From Akanthomyces muscarius (Eukaryota > Ascomycota > Sordariomycetes > Hypocreales > Cordycipitaceae), in contig NC_079246.1 of assembly GCF_028009165.1 (NCBI RefSeq), forward strand, positions 3,720,001-3,784,000: a stretch of 64,000 nt of DNA. Direction: 5' to 3'. Shown here one piece after another: positions 44,203 to 53,974 of this stretch. The notes beneath the pieces are model-generated. The model searched no databases. It was not told the origin of the DNA and saw only the letters and a program-made list of their open reading frames with translations. Made by a program: the position numbers and the translations under genes. The number at the start of each line of letters is the position of its first letter. Within the stretch, counting starts at the first letter, position 1.

Positions 44203-45528
44203 ATGGCGCGCGCTAGCCTCCCAGATCTAGAGTCTGGCACGACGACTCCCGGCTACGCCAGCCAGGCCGACTCTGTCGACCACCAGCGACAGTCCGAAAA
44301 GGTGGAAGCTGCTGTTGCTACCACCAATGAGCCGCCTGATGGCGGAAGAGCCGCCTGGACCCATGTACTCCTCATGCACATAGTCTTCTTCAACACCTGG
44401 GGCGTCGTCAACGGCTACGGGGTCTTCCAGGAGTACTACACCAAAGCCTTGGACCGCCCTCCCAGCGATATTGCCTGGATTGGGAGCGTGGAGACGTTTC
44501 TGCTGTTTGGCATCGGCGTAGTCTCGGGGCGCGCCACCGATGCGGGCTACTTCTACCCCGTCTTCTATGCAGGTGTCTTCCTGGAGCTGCTTGGTGTCTT
44601 CATGACGTCGCTCGGCACGCGGTACTGGCACTATTTCCTGTCGCAGGCAGTTTGCATGGGCATTGGGAATGGGTTGACGTTTTGCCCCGCGCTTGCTATC
44701 CTGTCACAGTATTTCCACAAGCGCCGCGCCTTTGCAGTTGGGCTTTCGGCGGCCGGCGCGGCGATTGGCGGCTTAGTATATCCGATCCTCATTAATCGGC
44801 TGATTTTTTATGAAAAAATTGGTTTTGGGTGGACAATGCGCTGTATGGGTCTCATCATGCTCATTACATACATTCCTTGCCTGTTCTTGTTCAAGCCCCG
44901 TTTACCGCCGAGGAAAACTGCCGATTGGATCGACACGACGGCGTTCAAGGATGTCCCCTTCATATTCTTTACCGTCAGCATGTTTTTTGCTTTTTGGGGC
45001 TTATACTTTGCGTTCTTCTTCCTTGGCACATTTGCGCGCGATCAAATCGGTGTCGCGCAGCCGATCTATCTTCTGATCCTACTCAACGGCGTCGGGGTCA
45101 TCGGTCGCATTTCGCCCACAATTGTGGCCGACAAGTGGTGCGGCGCCCTCAATCTTGTCATCGTTATTGGCCTCGTTTCCAGCTTGCTGGTCTACTGTTG
45201 GGCGGCCGTGCAATCTTCGGCAGGGCTCTATGTGTTCGCCGTCATATATGGTCTTGTGGCGGCCGCACTGCAGGCCCTCTATCCCGCGGTGGCTACTACC
45301 ATGACGCCTCATCCGAGCAAGACGGGTACGCGTGTTGGCATGATTCTGTTCTTTGTCAGTTTGGCAAATTTAACGGGACCTGCTATCTCAGGAGCCATAA
45401 TCGAGCGGTCTGGAGGCAGCTATCTTGGCGCGCAAATGTTTGCTGCAACATCTGTGCTGCTGGCCACCGTCATGGCTGTGGCAGCGCGTGTCGCAAAGGC
45501 TGGCTGGAAGCTCCGTGTAAAAGTCTAA
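44203..45528 (+). CDS. MFS transporter, monocarboxylate (MCT/MCH) type
   Basis: Single exon, 441 residues from the ATG at 44203; an upstream in-frame ATG at 44146 adds 19 residues that look like leader. A cytosolic N-terminal tail is followed by PPDGGRAAWTHVLL, the MCT signature at the first helix, and NGYGVFQEYY after it. Twelve helices are visible with a central loop (FKPRLPPRKTADW). It probably moves a monocarboxylate or other small acid across the plasma membrane by proton symport. Single-exon structure and C-rich third positions match the nearby hydrolase. Confidence 0.92.
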   Translation: MARASLPDLESGTTTPGYASQADSVDHQRQSEKVEAAVATTNEPPDGGRAAWTHVLLMHIVFFNTWGVVNGYGVFQEYYTKALDRPPSDIAWIGSVETFLLFGIGVVSGRATDAGYFYPVFYAGVFLELLGVFMTSLGTRYWHYFLSQAVCMGIGNGLTFCPALAILSQYFHKRRAFAVGLSAAGAAIGGLVYPILINRLIFYEKIGFGWTMRCMGLIMLITYIPCLFLFKPRLPPRKTADWIDTTAFKDVPFIFFTVSMFFAFWGLYFAFFFLGTFARDQIGVAQPIYLLILLNGVGVIGRISPTIVADKWCGALNLVIVIGLVSSLLVYCWAAVQSSAGLYVFAVIYGLVAAALQALYPAVATTMTPHPSKTGTRVGMILFFVSLANLTGPAISGAIIERSGGSYLGAQMFAATSVLLATVMAVAARVAKAGWKLRVKV

Positions 45529-46049
45529 AGCATATTTAACTGGCGTTATGGTAATTTGTTACAAGCATGAATACCCTATAGACTATACTATGCAAGTTAT
45601 GTTGTTCCTGTTTTCACTCAGTATTGAATGTGCAGGGAGTTTCCTATCCTACACAGTCTGACGAAATCGACATACGACGCCCGTTGATTGAACTACAAAG
45701 TACTGGCGGGGTGAATGTAAATTAAGATTTATCTCATCTCAATGACGGGTCGTTTCTTGAGGTGTCGCGCTGCCTTCAGGCTCCCCTGTGATGAAATCGG
45801 TCGTTTTTATGTCCAAACGATTCACGATCATAATCGCAACTACCTGTTTGCTAGTGTTTTGGATAGTATATGTACCAGTCATTATAGTCGTATAAATGCA
45901 AGGCAACCAGTTGATGCGCCTTGGGTGGCCAATGCCTGTTACATGGCTCAATGCGTGGCCCTATCTATGTACACGATCTCAGGGCATACCCGACGTCACT
46001 CCCAGCACTTGTAAAGTAATAGCATATGTCCGACAGCAGGAGCTCATTT
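45529..46049. other. tail-to-tail spacer
   Basis: This 0.5 kb lies between the stops of the MCT carrier and PLC-2. I see nothing coding in it. Confidence 0.55.
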
Positions 46050-48172
46050 TTAAGAGCGGTAGTTGACGCCGTAAATCTTGTACGAGGTCTTGGAACCCGT
46101 AAAGCTGACCTCGCCAATGTCGCGGCACTTCTTGTCGCCACGCTTCTTGCTGGCGCGCTTGGTAACGCTAACATACTGGCCGTTGCCAGCGCCAGCCTGA
46201 CGCAGGGTATGGGTTGCAGTCTCAGACTCGTACTCGAAGACGAAAGCCTGCGCTTGGCTCTGGTCCTTGACGAGAGCACCTTTGGAGCTGACGAAGCTGT
46301 CGTCAGAAGCAGATTGGATGTAAAAAGACTTGCCAAAGCGATCACCGTCAGAGTTGGTAATGACCCAGCGCTGGGACTTGTCCTCATGCTTGTCGCTGGC
46401 GGCGATGCCGACAACCTTGCCATCCTTGGTACGGCCGAGGCCAAGGCCGCTGCTCTCAATGGTGACGTAGCGACCCTCGGTAATGGCGCCGCGAATTTCC
46501 TTGTGGCCATCCTCAACGAGGTTGTTCATATCCTCGTTTGCGTTTTGCTGGCCATAGGGGACAGGGGGATGGTTGCCGTGGCTGTAGCCGCTGCTGCACT
46601 TAGAGGGGCCGACCCAGGGACCAGTCAGGGAACCAAGGGTTAGGTTGCCGCTCCAGTTATCATAGTCAAGGGCCTCAGGGGTGCGAACGGAGGTTATGCT
46701 GGGGAGAGAGTAGTCGGGGTTGTTGAAGTCAAAGGCATTGACCATGTTGGTCATGTGGGCACGGCGCCATGGGGTGATGCCCTCGTTCTTGAGATTATAA
46801 CCGTTGGCCTGGGCCCAAGCCTCCAAGAACATAATGTCGGACGTGTGATCGCCAGTCTCAGCAAATACGTTGCCGCCACGAGTCCATGGGGACACAATGT
46901 AGCGTGGAACGCGAGGACCTTTTGTTAAGTTAGAAGTCTAGCGCTTGCAGGAGGGGGATATCATTACTTACCAGGACCAATGGGGACAGTGCCGCGCCCA
47001 GAATCAAAAGGATCGGTGATCCATTCACCAGCAGCATCACGAGGAGCAACGGGAGGAATAACATGGTCGGCCCAGCCGCCCTGCTCGTCATAGCTGACGA
47101 CGAGGGCAGTAGAGTTGTAAAGAGGGCTGTTAACAACGGCTTCGACGACATTGCGCTGAAGCCAAGCACCATCGATAGGCATATTGGGAGGATGCTCGCT
47201 TTGCTCAGAGCCACCGATGATCCAGCTGACTTGGGGGAGAGTGCCATTGGCGCAAGCGTCATAAAATGCATCAAGGCCTGGAAACGAAATACCTTTATCG
47301 CGAAGGGCGCCGCCAGATGGAGTGTTCTGGTACTGCTTGAAGTAGGCAAGCATGTTGTCCTCAAAGTTATCGAAATCCTGCCAAACACGCCAAGAGATGC
47401 CTGCGTCCTCGAGATACTCTGGGGTAGTCTTCCAGGTGAAAGGGAAGCAGTTGTTACCTGGCGAATCGCATCCCGGACTGGCACGATTGGAGAGGATGTT
47501 GCCGCCACTACCATCAGGATTGGTGGGGGAGCCCTTGGTGTTGACGGTACCACTCATCCAAGTGATGCGATTGGGGTCAGTGACGCCGAGGATGCTCTGG
47601 TGAGAGTTGTCCATGACGGTCCAGCCCTCGGCAATGTCAAAGTGGGTAGGAACATCCTCGCGTTTGAAGTAGCCCATGTTGTAGTCGGTATCAGAAGTGA
47701 CCCAACCATCACCGCGGCCATTATTCCAGGCGCCGTGCATGGCGTCCCAGCCGTTGGAGCCGCCTGTCATACACTGGGTGGCGTCCTTCCAATCACCACC
47801 AAGGTAATTGATGTGCCAGGGAGAAAGTGTGCTTACACCATTCTTGTTACCTTTGATGGCTCTAATTGCATGTTAGATCAAAGAGAGCAAAGGAGAAGAC
47901 CGCCTCCATGTAATTGACTCACTGTTTCGTAACGGGGACACCGTTGTTCTTCTTGACATTGGGGTCGGCAAAGTTGCGAACGCCAGCCATGGTGCCGAAG
48001 TACTATTGATGGATTAGCCATGAGCAAAGTGTCGCAGCCTGGGCATACTTGCGTGATCAAAAGATCTGTTCTCTTGCATGAAGAGAACAATGTGCTTAAT
48101 GTCCTTGAGAGAGCCGGCGTGTACACCTGCGGCCGAAGCCATGAGGGTGAAGGCTAGTGACGAGTACAACAT
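46050..48172 (-). CDS. secreted phosphatidylcholine-type phospholipase C (PLC-2)
   Basis: Paralogue of PLC-1 with the same domain order. Four exons (48053-48172, 47923-48002, 46972-47861, 46050-46918) give 652 residues. Signal peptide MLYSSLAFTLMASAAGVHA; the phosphoesterase domain starts at IVLFMQENRSFDHYFGTMAG and includes HFDIAEGWT, SPTNPDG, DNFEDNML, HPPNMPIDG and YDEQGG. Two C-terminal PLC repeats end in YKIYGVNYRS. The first intron needs a GC donor (GCAAGT at 48052) to join FDH to YFG; PLC-1 has GTACGT at the same codon. The first two introns are shared with PLC-1 in position and phase, three PLC-1 introns are absent, and the last intron here is new. It faces away from MCO-2 across 2.9 kb. 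Confidence 0.93.
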
Positions 48173-49587
48173 TTTGGATGCTGTTACTGAGCCAACTGTG
48201 TGTAATCTGATTCAACTCTTGTGAGGCAATAGCAAAAACGCCGATTGTAAAGAAGAAGACCGTAGAAGCTCGGATCAAAACGTGACAGGCGGGTTGAGAA
48301 TATTTAACTCTTTTGGCGAGGTGCGGCGATGAGCCGAGAGAAACCTGACGTATGACGAGGAGCGAATAGTAATAGCGAAGGGGCCTTGGGGAAAGGTCGG
48401 GTGGCACTGGCCGCTGCAAGCATGGGGTCTGCAGAGGAGCATCACAATGGCGACTTCCGTTATTTTGCCATTTTCATTATTTATTTATTTTGCAGGACAG
48501 GGTTACTTCTCGGCGGACGCTGGGCCCCGGCCAGCAAGGGCCGCGGCGAAAAAAAGAGGCGGGCACCAGAGTTTCCAGAATTCCCCAGAAGAGGCAACGT
48601 TCGGGAGGTGCAGGCCAATCAGGGCCAAGGCAAAGACAAATAGACTAGGTGGTCATGAGCCAATAACGGGCCGAGGCTGCAACACGATGGCGAGGCACGC
48701 GTGTGGGAGAGGGACGTGGTGGCAGAGACATTTTGTTGGCGGGCGAAGGTAACGCAAAATCGACAGCGTTACAGTGTCAACGTGTTAGCGTCTCTGGCAA
48801 CAAAGCAAGACGACTAGTCTAGGAGAGAGTGGGCAGGATGGACGGTCTATGCGCCATGTTTGCTTGTTAATTATAACTTGTCGGGTTGGCTGTGTGGAGA
48901 AGTCAAAGGCCAAATGCTACTTGCAGCGCATGACAATGCGAATGAGGTACTTGTGGGCGCATGAGGCTGGGGCGATGACTTTGATGATCGGAAGCTAGGA
49001 AAGCACGAAGCCAGATTTTTTTCTTAGCACAGATAGGGCAGGAAGCAGAGGAAGACGTGAAATCCTATGCTTTGAGCACGTGTGGCGAGGAGAGATGATG
49101 TTGCAGCCAGGCCACATTGGGGAATGTGTGATGGTGTGCGGTGTTGGTGGCCCCGGTGAGCGAGTTTGGCTTGGACAAGGCGGTGACAAGGGTCGGAGAC
49201 GCTTAGGTGCAAATTGCTAGACGATTACTTTGCTGTACTCAGTAGATGAGTATTGAATGGGGGGAGAGCACATGCAAGCCTTATCAGCAGGCAAAGAGGA
49301 GAAATGCGAGGCAAGAAAAGAGTTTCGACCTGTTAGTAACACTGCGCTGCTGCAGAGCTGTTACTGGCGAGACTGACTCGGAAAGTGCAAAACTTGCCAT
49401 TCTAATAAGAATGTTTGGCAACTCGTTGATTGAGAATGCAGGACCGAGCACAGTATTTACACGCTAGAACCAAACTGAGGCGCAAGTCGGCTCCGAGTTG
49501 TTGTAGGCCAGGTAGTTATTTTAGTGATGGGAACCGGGCGGAGGCGGTTTGATGGTGGCGCTATGGCGCTATAAGATGTCTTGTGCC

Positions 49588-49639
49588 CTGAAGCCACTGA
49601 AGCCACTGAAGCCACTGAAGCCACTGAAGCTGCTGAAGC
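49588..49639 (+). repeat. 9-bp tandem repeat (CCACTGAAG)n
   Basis: Four perfect CCACTGAAG copies with partial or variant copies on each side (CTGAAG before and CTGCTGAAG after). Non-coding microsatellite in the PLC-2/MCO-2 spacer. Confidence 0.85.
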
Positions 49640-49671
49640 TACCTACTCACTGTTAACCCACTGTAGGTAGC
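49638..49671. repeat. inverted repeat GCTACCTAC / GTAGGTAGC
   Basis: The nine-base arms are perfect reverse complements with a 16-nt spacer. They could form a hairpin or bind a dimeric regulator. The right arm is part of the 14-mer shared with the other PLC-MCO spacer. Confidence 0.6.
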
Positions 49672-51086
49672 CAGCGGTCATGGTGGCTTGGCTGGTGCTG
49701 GCAATTGGCGAGGCCCGGAGGGAACAAGACGGGCGTGAAATCAATGGGGCAAATTAAAATTTGACATTGACTGTAGCTGTTTGGCAAGCAATCTTCTTCT
49801 GTAGACGGTATGCATAATAGTCTGCTGCGTGATATCATGTAGTGTAGAGTGGTGATGATGCACCCCGAAGGCCACTGTAATATTACCTGCATACTGTAGG
49901 TAAGTCTGTAGTTATGCACTGTTAATTACAATTCGGCTTCACGGCAACGGCCTTGTCAACTCCAAGTATAGCATCTCGGGGGGGCATTCTTTATTAGCGT
50001 CCTTTGGAGCGCAATCTCCCCTGCTGCACGATTCTCGTTCAGGGTCCTTGCTTGCCAGTGCACGGCGAATGCCATTACCAAGTATAACTACAGCGGGCCA
50101 TATACACCACGACGCGCCACGTGCATCGCCTGCGGAAGAGTTCGTACGGGGATATTCAAGCAGTACTGTCCGGTAGTCGCGTGGTGATTTCTTCAGATGC
50201 CCATGACCCACTGCAAAACTATCGCCGTTCTGGCAAATCACCAGGCAGCCCCTTGGCCGTACTAGATTTGCCCCGTGACCGGAGGGTGGTGGTCAAGGTC
50301 ACAGATGTATTTGTTCCATGCTTGGCACTGCCCAACAACTCTATTCGCAACCCTATGGGGTAGTGGTCAAGAGTCAGGATGGCTTTGAAAAGTGATAATG
50401 GCTCCTTGAATCGCACAACAAGCCCGCGGGCATCGCTCAAAACTGCCATCCCGTCTTTCATCCCTGCCGAGGCCACACGTCTATCAGTACGATCGCGTCA
50501 AACACAATGAGACATGCTGATGCCTGGCACAACCAGTAAACCACTTACACGCACACAAGCAGAGCCCCGCCATTGTTGATGCCCCAGAAGACCCCTCTGT
50601 GCCACTCTACCCCTCCCAACCCTCCGTCGCTAGCGGTGCCGATCACCGCCCATTCGCAGCCAAACTTTGAGCCCACGTTTCTTCGATACCGCCCTGTATT
50701 AGTCGTCACCAGCTCTCTGCGATCACCTGCTAGCGCAGCGTGCTCCGCGTTAGCGTAGGACGACGGGGCCGGATGAGGTCGTAGCCATAGATGCTGGCCT
50801 TGTAAGTAGTTATCTCGGACAGAGATGGGTCCGACCGGCCCGGCAGTGAGGAAAACTCGCATTTTCTTGGATGATTTTATTTCTTTGTTTTCCATTCTGA
50901 CCCGAGTCCTGCCGAAAATCAGACTACCGGCCACGCAGGAATTGTATGCCTTGTACGTCATATCCAACGGTTTCGCTATTCAGTGTGGGCGACCGCCCAT
51001 AGCGCACTTGAGCAACGCAAGATCAAACTCCTCGCGAATTGGAATTGCCCGCTCATGAGCATCCTTCAACGTTCCCAGCGCACTGC

Positions 51087-53279
51087 ATGATGGATGCGCC
51101 GCTGAATCACACTCAGCCGCGTCAGCCCAAGCCGCGCCGGTTGTCGCTGTGCGGCGGTTTGGTGCTGCTGCTGACCACGGCCACGCTGTATCTGCTGGTT
51201 GCGCTGCGATACTCGGACGCGGCGCCTCTCCCGTTTTCCTGGATCGCACCACCACATGGCGTGGTCGATACGACAGATTCAGCTCCGAGCGACGACAGTG
51301 ATCCCTTTGCGCTGCACCCAGAACTTCATAATTCTCGTCTTCCGCGCACACTGAAGCTCAACTGGGACATCACGCGACAGCAGCATCGCCCGGATGGCGT
51401 CCTGAGATATGTATACTTCATCAACGGTAAATAGAGCTTACCAGTTGGCAGCTTCGTGGCTCGGGATGTACTAACAATGTCCCAGGTCAATTTCCCGGTC
51501 CAACAATAGAAGCGCGTTCTGGCGATGAGCTGCAAATTACCGTTACGAATAAGATCTTCAACGATACCGATGCAGGCATCGCCATGCATTGGCATGGTCT
51601 CCTGATGAAGGGTAGGCCGCGCTCACAACTCGTGTGTTTGCGTCAGCTAATGTGCTTGACAGATGCCAACGAGATGGACGGCGTGACGGGAGTAACGCAG
51701 TGTGGCATACCTGAGGGCCAGTCTTTTACATACAACTTTCGAATTGACCCAGCGCAGCACGGCACCTACTGGTATCATGCGCACTCTGCTGTCAAGCGTG
51801 CCGACGGCCTTTACGGCGGCCTGATTATTCACAAGCCGGCTGACGAGCAGACCGGGCAGACCGATTTGTCGCGGCATGAGTATGACGCAGAGAGACTACT
51901 TCTCGTCGGCGACTGGTATCATCGCAGCGCAGACAAGGTTCTGGGCGAATACAAAAACTACCAAAACTTTGCATACGAGGTGAGCGCGCGCGCAAGTTCC
52001 AGATGCGTCCGCTAGAACAGAAGCTAATGCCCGGTTACCAGCCTGTGCCAGACTCACTCCTTATCAACGGCGTGGGGTCCTATAATTGCTCCAATGCGCG
52101 CCCAGCACGGCCGATAGACTGCATAGAGACAAATGTTCCAGTGCTCGCCATGTCAGGCGACAAAGCCATTCGTCTTCGCGTCATCAACACTGGTGCCGCC
52201 GCGGGCCTGTCCTTTCAGCTGCAGAACGGCACCATGCAACTACTTACCGTCGATGGTGGCGGATATGTCTCTGTAGACACGCCGCAAACGCCTACTATGG
52301 GTGTCCTGTACCCGGGAGAGCGGATGGACATTCTTTTGCTCCCAAGTGACGCACCGGCAGATGATGAGCATTTCCTAGACACGGAACTCAAAATTGTTTT
52401 GGACGCCGAGTAAGCGTGCTTTGGCAGCTGGTCATGATTGCGCGGAGCTAACGTCAAAACTTAGACTGATGCCCATGAAAAATTGGGCACTCACCCGCAT
52501 CCAAGACTTTCCCCTACAGTGGCGTAGATCGAGCGCATCCACCCATGTGCGACATGACATCCGAAAAAATGTCGAGGTTTTTAACATGAAAGATGCGCAC
52601 GGCACCGAGACATCCTCGGATTCAGGTGTTCGCAAAGAACCAGCCGAGACGGCGCTGCTGTATACCAGTCTCGCTATTAACAACTTTAGACACGATGAGC
52701 CCTGGGGTGAGGTCAACCACACTTCATGGGTGTGGAAAGATCCCAAGGCCAAGCCTTTACTGGCTCTCAACAGGGATGAGTGGGCAAATGGAACGCAGCA
52801 GGCGAATACCCTCCGCACATTCCGTGCGCCCTGGTACCAAGATGGCCAGGACAGGTGGATCGATCTGGTAGTCAACAATGTCGACGACAAGGGCCACCCT
52901 TTTCACCTGGTAAGAAATCAACGATGCTGCTTCGGCGCGCAAATTTGCCAAAGCTAATATTTGTGACCAGCACGGATATGCGTTTCATGTTATCGGCGCC
53001 CGCCAACTTGACCTGGGTCGCTCTTATAATCCTTATGAGCCCGGCGCGACCGCAGAGGAAGCCAAATACTTCAACACTGAGACGCCGCTTTTCAAAGACA
53101 CTGTATATGTTCAATCCCGCGGCTACGTTGTTTTGCGATTCCCGCTGGATAATGCCGGCGTATGGCTCATGCATTGTCACGTCCTCTGGCATCAGGCAGT
53201 GGGCATGGGTGTTGTGCTACAGATTGGCAATATTACCGACTCGATGCAGCAGAGAGCCGGCCGGACGTGCATCGCATAA
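51087..53279 (+). CDS. membrane-anchored multicopper oxidase (MCO-2)
   Basis: Paralogue of MCO-1. Six exons (51087-51426, 51486-51611, 51663-51979, 52042-52409, 52465-52909, 52971-53279) join to 634 residues. The copper motifs are intact: HWHG (about 150), WYHAHS (about 190), HPFHLHG (about 530) and HCHVLWHQAVGM (about 600) with Met as the axial type 1 ligand. The N-terminus is basic (PRQPKPRR) followed by a single helix (about residues 20-42), which again suggests a type II anchor with the catalytic part outside. Two introns of MCO-1 are missing here (inside the WYHAHS codons and after VVNTG). Several N-glycosylation sites (for example NGTM, NHTS) agree with passage through the secretory route. 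The substrate is unknown. Confidence 0.93.
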
Positions 53280-53974
53280 ACAGGCGGACTCGGGCACAGG
53301 CCGGACAATTACGATAGTTAGGCGACAGGTTTACACCTTTCCAATGGTGTTACCGTATGCTGGGAATACATGTTAAGAATATACGATGCTGGCATACAGC
53401 ATCGCCGAATTAAGCGTGCAGCCTACAGAGATGCACTTAAATCTTGGCGAGTTTAGAGATGTGGGAATCAGGCACTTGACGTTACCCTGATACCACATGT
53501 GAAGCCTTCTAAATTTACTGTAGGGGGGTTTCTTCTCGGCCTTGGCGGCCGGACTTGTTGACTCGCCATCTAGCGCAGCTCTATTGGCGTCGCCCCCAAT
53601 CCTGCAGCCTATTAGACCATGCTTGGCTGCCAAGCTGACTTACCAAACTTAGTGATTGCCGAGAGCCTATTTGTGCTGAAATGGTAAAGTGAATCACTGA
53701 CCACGTCTGGGAGGCAGTTACAGTTGAAGTGGGTCACGTGCGATTGCCTTTTGGCTGTGCTGGTTGGCACATATTCATGTGCGGCTGCTGATGGAGGCAT
53801 CCCCGCGAAGCGTTCAGCTCCAACTCTGTCACAGTCTTCAGCAACTTCCTAATTGTGTCTTACGCAGGCAGAATCCGAGTGACGACCTGGCATCATGGTT
53901 GGTATATTCGCCGCCGACCGCTGCCATCCCTCATAGAGTGCATTTCGGGCGCGACTGTTGGAATTGCGGTCGCC
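53280..53974. other. intergenic stretch
   Basis: This 0.7 kb is the 3' end of MCO-2 and the promoter of the next zinc-cluster gene. I see no other feature. Confidence 0.5.

Larger units (their letters stand above)
48173..51086. promoter_or_regulatory. long divergent spacer between PLC-2 and MCO-2
   Basis: This is 2.9 kb without a credible gene, mirroring the PLC-1/MCO-1 spacer. It holds a 9-bp tandem repeat (49588-49639), a perfect 9-nt inverted repeat (49638-49646 with 49663-49671) and the 14-mer CCACTGTAGGTAGC at 49658-49671 that is also in the first spacer. ACTGTAGGTA occurs again at 49892-49901. Confidence 0.5.
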
